NCBI RefSeq assembly: GCF_001984575.1
Contig: NZ_LZNS01000001.1
Coordinates: 2,493,187 to 2,557,186 of the forward strand
DNA length: 64,000 nucleotides
Direction of reading: 5' to 3'
DNA from: Streptomyces sp. MP131-18
GTDB taxonomy: Bacteria; Actinomycetota; Actinomycetes; Streptomycetales; Streptomycetaceae
The notes under the pieces were generated by a model. It searched no databases, was not told the origin of the DNA, and saw only the letters and a list, made by a program, of their open reading frames with translations. Below, piece by piece: positions 60,487 to 64,000 of the stretch; position 1 is the stretch's first letter; each line of letters begins with the position of its first letter. A program made the translations under genes and the position numbers.

Positions 60487-61083
60487 TCACTGCACCACGT
60501 GCTGCGCCGCGATGCGCTTGGCCTCGTCGCTGTCGGGGCCCGGCTGCGGTACGAAGACCGCCTGCCGGTAGTAGCGCAGCTCGGCGATGGACTCCCTGAT
60601 ATCCGCGAGCGCGCGGTGGTTGCCGCTCTTCTCCGGGCTGTTGAAATAGGCCCGCGGGTACCAGCGGCGGGCCAGCTCCTTCACGGAGGAGACGTCGATC
60701 ACACGGTAGTGCAGGTGCGACTCCAGGCGTGGCATGTCCCGGGCAAGGAAGCCGCGGTCGGTGCCGATCGAATTGCCGCACAGCGGGGTCTTCCCGGCCT
60801 CGGGGGCGTGCGCCCTGATGTAGTCGAGAACGCGCTCCTCCGCCTCCGCCAGCGTGGTGCCCGCGGCCAGCTCGTCCAGCAGGCCGGAAGCGGTGTGCAT
60901 GGCACGCACCACTTCCGGCATCGACTCCAGGGCCGCGGCCGGCGGCCGGATCACCACGTCCACACCGTCTCCGAGCACATTCAGCTCGGAGTCGGTCACC
61001 AGCGCGGCCACCTCGACGAGCGCGTCGTCGGCCAGCGAAAGACCGGTCATCTCGCAGTCGATCCACACCATGCGATCGTTCAT
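60487..61083 (-). CDS. orn: Oligoribonuclease
   Basis: A 198-residue 3'-5' exonuclease that degrades 2-5-nt RNAs, including pGpG made by EAL phosphodiesterases. DEDDh residues: [10 protein letters not shown] (Asp, Glu), [13 protein letters not shown] (Asp), [17 protein letters not shown] (His, Asp). The ATG at 61083 follows AAGG. Adjacent to adpA on the same strand, as I recall for S. coelicolor and S. griseus, where loss slows development. Confidence 0.95.
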   Translation of the reverse strand: MNDRMVWIDCEMTGLSLADDALVEVAALVTDSELNVLGDGVDVVIRPPAAALESMPEVVRAMHTASGLLDELAAGTTLAEAEERVLDYIRAHAPEAGKTPLCGNSIGTDRGFLARDMPRLESHLHYRVIDVSSVKELARRWYPRAYFNSPEKSGNHRALADIRESIAELRYYRQAVFVPQPGPDSDEAKRIAAQHVVQ

Positions 61084-61128
61084 GCGAACAACCTTACGTC
61101 GCTCAGCGCGACTGTCCCGCACCGGTGC

Positions 61129-62235
61129 TCACGGAGCGGGACGCCCCCGCTGGCCGGGCAGCCTGGGCGAGAAGCCGTCGCCGACCGGCTTGCCGCGCTC
61201 CGGCGCGTCCTGCTGCCGCGCACGGTAGGCGGCCCGGTACGCGGCGGGCGAGGCACCCAGCTGGCGCCGGAAGTGGCCGCGCAGCGCCACGGGGGAACGG
61301 AAACCGCAGCGGCCCGCCACCTCGTCCACCGAGTAGTCGGACACTTCGAGCAGCCGTTGCGCCTGGAGGACACGCTGCGTGATCAGCCACTGGAGCGGGG
61401 CACTGCCGGTCAGCGCGCGGAAGCGGCGGTCGAACGTGCGCCTGCTCATGTAGGCACGCGCGGCCAGCGTCTCCACGTCGAACTGTTCGTGCAAGTGCTC
61501 CAGCGCCCACGCGACGACCTCGGCAAGCGGGTCGGCGCCGATGTCCTCGGGTAAAGAACGGTCGAGGTGCCGGTGGGCCCCCACCTCCGCCCCGTTCCCC
61601 CGGCGCGGGGGCAGCACCAGGCGGCGGGCCAGCGCGGCGGCGGCCTCGGGGCCGTGGTCCTGCCGGACGATATGCAGGCACAGGTCGATGCCGGCGGCGG
61701 TGCCCGCGGAGGTGAGGATGTCACCGTCGTCGACGAACAGTTCCCTGGGGTCCACGTGGACCGAGGGGTACCGCTTGGCGAGTGTCGGCGCGTACATCCA
61801 GTGGGTGGTCGCCGGCCGCCCGTCCAGCAGCCCGGCCGCGCCCAGGGCGAACGCCCCGGTGCACAGGCCGACGATGCGTGCGCCCTCGCCGTGCGCGCGG
61901 CGCAGCGCGGCCAGCGCGGCGGTCGGCGGCGGGCCGGTGATGGACCGCCAGGCGGGGACGATGACGGTGCCCGCCCTGGCCACGGCGCCGAGCCCGTAGG
62001 GGGCTCTGAGCTCCAGGCCGCCCGTGGTCCGCAGCGGCCCTTCCTCACCCGCGCAGGCGAGGAGCCGGTAGCGCGGGACCCCCGCATCCTGACGGTCGAC
62101 GCCGAAGACGGACAGCGGGATGGAGCTCTCGAACATGGGACTGCCGCTGAACAGCAGCACCGCGACGACTTCGCGGCGGCGTCGGGCAGCGAGCTTTACA
62201 GCGGGCTCGGGGCCGTGCGTTGGGTCCTGGCTCAT
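61129..62235 (-). CDS. adpA: AdpA, central developmental regulator, with a TTA codon
   Basis: A 368-residue AraC-type activator. N-terminal DJ-1/PfpI-like dimerisation domain (VAVLLFSGSPMFESSIPLSV, ARIVGLCTGAFAL, PATTHWMYAPT) and C-terminal double HTH (DVETLAARAYMSRRTFDRRF, YSVDEVAGRCGFRSPVALRG). Codon 228 is TTA (complement 61552-61554) in SLPED at the linker between domains, the position conserved across Streptomyces, so translation should need the bldA tRNA. The C-terminus is about 30 residues shorter than in S. coelicolor. GAGGAG precedes the ATG. Confidence 0.97.
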   Translation of the reverse strand: MSQDPTHGPEPAVKLAARRRREVVAVLLFSGSPMFESSIPLSVFGVDRQDAGVPRYRLLACAGEEGPLRTTGGLELRAPYGLGAVARAGTVIVPAWRSITGPPPTAALAALRRAHGEGARIVGLCTGAFALGAAGLLDGRPATTHWMYAPTLAKRYPSVHVDPRELFVDDGDILTSAGTAAGIDLCLHIVRQDHGPEAAAALARRLVLPPRRGNGAEVGAHRHLDRSLPEDIGADPLAEVVAWALEHLHEQFDVETLAARAYMSRRTFDRRFRALTGSAPLQWLITQRVLQAQRLLEVSDYSVDEVAGRCGFRSPVALRGHFRRQLGASPAAYRAAYRARQQDAPERGKPVGDGFSPRLPGQRGRPAP

Positions 62236-62881
62236 GCTCCTCAGTTCCCTCGGTCGTCGCGTCCTCTCGGTCCTGCACGTTTCCCCCGACGTGATGCCAA
62301 GATCGAATCTACTGTGTCGGGTGAGGTCGGCGGGACAAGTTCATCACTCGGCGCTATATCGACATGACAACGTGGCGCGAAGCATTCGATCAGGAAGCGT
62401 TACACGTAGGAGCAGTTGGGGGAAGTGCGCCTCACCTCGCCGCTCGGCACGGGGGGTCTGGAGCGCCGGGAGGCGCCTCTCCCTCCCGGTATACAGGAGA
62501 TGTTGGCGGGGCGTGTGAGCAACGTGGTTCTGGAGTGGCGAAGTTGGCCGAAAATGAGACCCGCCGGCGGGGCCCCTCCAGCGCACGCCGGGCGTACGCC
62601 GGGGGCGTTCACCACATGGCCGTGCTGTAATTGCCTCGGTACGGAACGCGAGCAGCCGCTGCTCTCGGCCACGGGTCCACTCGTCAAGAACGGAACGCGC
62701 GAGGTCACGCTGGCCGGTCACACAGCGGAGGCGGCCGTGTCAGCGGGTGTCCGAAAGCATTGCGCCCCCGCTCCCGGTTAGGGCATGCTGCACGGTCACG
62801 GCGCCAGGGGCCGGTTTCATGGGTTGTACACACCGGCCCTGGGAACTAGCTACCTGACGCCGTACCCTGGAGGTGGAACCA
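62236..62881. other. adpA upstream region, no clear gene
   Basis: The 646 bases hold only short, unsupported frames. TGGCGCGAAG at 62373-62382 matches the AdpA consensus TGGCSNGWWY except for its last base, a possible autoregulatory site. A TAGATT at ~62300 on the minus strand could be a -10. The rest shows no terminator or repeat that I can read. Confidence 0.5.
62824..62852 (+). promoter_or_regulatory. Promoter upstream of the stress-protein gene
   Basis: TTGTAC (62824-62829) and TAGCTA (62847-62852) with a 17-base spacer. The predicted start near 62859 precedes the small ORF at 62882 and the universal stress gene at 62978. Confidence 0.55.
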
Positions 62882-62959
62882 GTGGAAGCACAGAGAATCT
62901 CCCCCGCTTCTTCGCGCGCCACCCCCATCACCGACACACTCACGAGGTTTCCTCACTGA
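62882..62959 (+). CDS. 25-residue small ORF before the stress protein
   Basis: GTG at 62882 with GGAGGTGG six bases upstream, the best ribosome binding site in the region. The peptide begins with EAQRISPASSRATPITDTL and ends TRFPH. The stop is 18 bases before the stress protein ATG. It could be a leader peptide or a small protein; a fortuitous ORF is also possible. Confidence 0.4.
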   Translation: MEAQRISPASSRATPITDTLTRFPH

Positions 62960-62977
62960 CCCACCGCTGAGGCTCCG

Positions 62978-63499
62978 ATGGCTGGATACGAGTTCCCCGA
63001 ACCAGCGGATCGCAGGCAAGTCGCCGATCCCTCGCCCACGCCCGACCTGATGGAGGACACCGGGGCTTCGCACGACCCGGCCTTCCAGCACGGCGTGGTT
63101 GTGGGTTTCGACGGCTCGACATCGAGTGAGCGTGCCCTGGCGTACGCTTCCGGCATGTCCCGGCGGTCCGGTTCCGGACTGATCATCGTGCACGTGGCCA
63201 ACCGCCTGCCGACCACCGTGTGGGCCGGCTGCGAGCCGCCGGCGCTGGTCGACGTTCCCGATCACCGCACCGAGGTGCTCGGTCTGGAGCTGGCCTGTGC
63301 CGAGCACCTGACGGACGTGCCCTGGGTCCTTCTCGAACGTGGCGGCGACATCTGCCACGAGCTGGAGGAGGTCGGCCGGGAGTACGAGGCCGACGCCATC
63401 GTCGTCGGCACCACGCACGGACTGCTGGGCCGCCTCTTCGGCTCGGTGTCCGGGCGTCTCGCCCGCCGCGCCCAGCGTCCGGTGGTCGTCATCCCCTGA
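62978..63499 (+). CDS. Universal stress protein (UspA fold)
   Basis: A 173-residue protein with a ~40-residue N-terminal extension, then one Usp domain: HGVVVGFDGSTSSERALAYA, a central helix pair and VVGTTHGLLGRLFGSVSGRL, the ATP-binding loop (G-x2-G and later GS). TGAGG precedes the ATG by six bases. It should bind ATP or signal-dependent nucleotides and help stress survival. Divergent from adpA. Confidence 0.88.
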   Translation: MAGYEFPEPADRRQVADPSPTPDLMEDTGASHDPAFQHGVVVGFDGSTSSERALAYASGMSRRSGSGLIIVHVANRLPTTVWAGCEPPALVDVPDHRTEVLGLELACAEHLTDVPWVLLERGGDICHELEEVGREYEADAIVVGTTHGLLGRLFGSVSGRLARRAQRPVVVIP

Positions 63500-63969
63500 T
63501 CCGGGGGACGGTACCGGCGCCGCCGACCGGCCCCCGGGCGCGCTCGACGCGCCCGGGGCCGCCCCGGGGCGCTCCGGGCCCCCCGGTCGCTCCCGCTCGC
63601 CCCTGGGCCCGCAGACGGCCGTGTGTGGCGTCCTCGCGTGCGGCGGGGCGGGTGCTCACCGACCATTCACCAAATTCGTCGCCCGGGAGTGGTGGATTGT
63701 GCGCTTGTGATGGGCATAAAGGGGACACCGACCGTTGCTTGGGCCGCCGACGGGAGGTGACGGACCCGACGGCGGCTTCTCCCCGCCGGCGTAATGGGCG
63801 ACGCCGGCGCATATGGCGGCCCCCGGGGCGCGTTTGGTGGCACGCACCCCCGGGGGCCGCCGTGCGCCCGGACGCGCCCCAAAGCGCGCCGGGCGCACAC
63901 CGATCCGCGCCGAGGCACCCCGAGACACCCCGAGTCCGCCGTTCCGCGCCGAAACCGGCGTTTCCGCGC
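63500..63969. other. Gene-free stretch between the stress protein and glmS
   Basis: 470 bases without a supportable gene. CGCGCCCGGGGCCGCCCCGG near 63541 and GCGCCCGGACGCGCCCC near 63865 can fold into hairpins and probably include the terminators of both converging genes. TTGTGC ... CATAAA at ~63698-63719 is promoter-like but has no gene behind it. Confidence 0.5.
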
Positions 63970-64000
63970 CTATTCCACGGTGACGGACTTGGCGAGATTC
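63970..64000 (-). CDS. glmS: Last codons of glucosamine-fructose-6-phosphate aminotransferase
   Basis: Only ten codons are inside the window, reading on the minus strand NLAKSVTVE and a TAG. This ending is the invariant C-terminus of GlmS, the glutamine-dependent amidotransferase of UDP-GlcNAc synthesis. Its isomerase active-site lysine is in this tail. The rest is beyond 64000. Confidence 0.8.
   Translation of the reverse strand, partial: NLAKSVTVE

Noticed and set aside
62364..62781. Overlapping 88-125-codon frames upstream of adpA
   Set aside because: They overlap each other on both strands, lack ribosome binding sites and have poor codon bias.

Overview
The window is a high-GC actinobacterial chromosome segment, almost certainly from Streptomyces or a close relative. 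Supporting signs are third-codon GC bias, an AdpA regulator whose gene keeps an in-frame TTA codon (the bldA-dependent signature), an NsdA-like regulator, SpoIIE-type PP2C phosphatases, an actinobacterial HisN, sugar importer genes without their own ATPase, and a BldD-box-like site. There is no intact transposase or prophage. One 170-bp MITE-like element is present.

Layout. 1-12 kb: erythromycin-esterase-like protein (cut by the left edge), spermidine-synthase-like protein, NsdA-like regulator, phosphatase, PAP2 enzyme, tRNA-Lys, HxlR/oxidoreductase pair, secreted M6 protease and a PAS-GGDEF-EAL c-di-GMP enzyme. 12.4-20.3 kb: an unusual locus with two Asp/Glu-racemase-fold enzymes, a D-2-hydroxyacid dehydrogenase, an amidase, a DUF3830 protein, an M14 metallopeptidase, a 23-residue peptide gene with a consensus promoter, and a divergent ThiF/MccB-like E1 enzyme followed by one or two very small ORFs. 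This is the best candidate for an undescribed, perhaps RiPP-like, system. 20.4-24.7 kb: LacI-controlled sugar operon (Gfo/Idh/MocA, DUF993, TIM-barrel isomerase). 24.7-30.5 kb: tandem repeats, GNAT plus XRE-cupin pair, sugar O-acetyltransferase, a membrane-anchored GAF-PP2C-ATPase regulator, Nudix and the MITE.

30.5-40.6 kb: a fused heterodimer-type ABC exporter; an Erm rRNA methyltransferase behind what looks like a complete macrolide attenuator (leaderless 42-codon peptide with an Arg-Val-Arg motif, mutually exclusive stems, a masked ribosome binding site); a second methionine aminopeptidase with a divergent XRE regulator; a VOC protein; a PAS-GAF-PP2C protein; CGNR and SUKH proteins. 40.6-46.8 kb: an acid-sugar catabolic locus (IclR, binding protein and two permeases, divergent from an enolase-superfamily dehydratase and a DHDPS-family protein). 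46.9-52.2 kb: a conserved protein of unknown function, GNAT, TesB thioesterase, initiator tRNA-Met, and a CatR-type Fur repressor divergent from katA with its operator, then a CBS protein. 52.4-58.4 kb: hisN/TetR, rsgA, aroA, M50 protease and a sigma factor fused to a zinc-finger anti-sigma-like domain. 58.5-64 kb: DUF2637-like protein, endolysin-like amidase, tRNA-His, orn, adpA, universal stress protein and the last codons of glmS at the right edge.

Functional links. The c-di-GMP enzyme makes or degrades c-di-GMP, and its EAL product pGpG is a substrate of the oligoribonuclease at 60.5 kb. BldD, AdpA and bldA are nodes of the same developmental network. The 3-Mb-distant partners remembered from S. 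coelicolor (aroA-rsgA-hisN versus adpA-orn-glmS) are neighbours here, which suggests a rearrangement. All assignments come from reading motifs and context; no database search was run.
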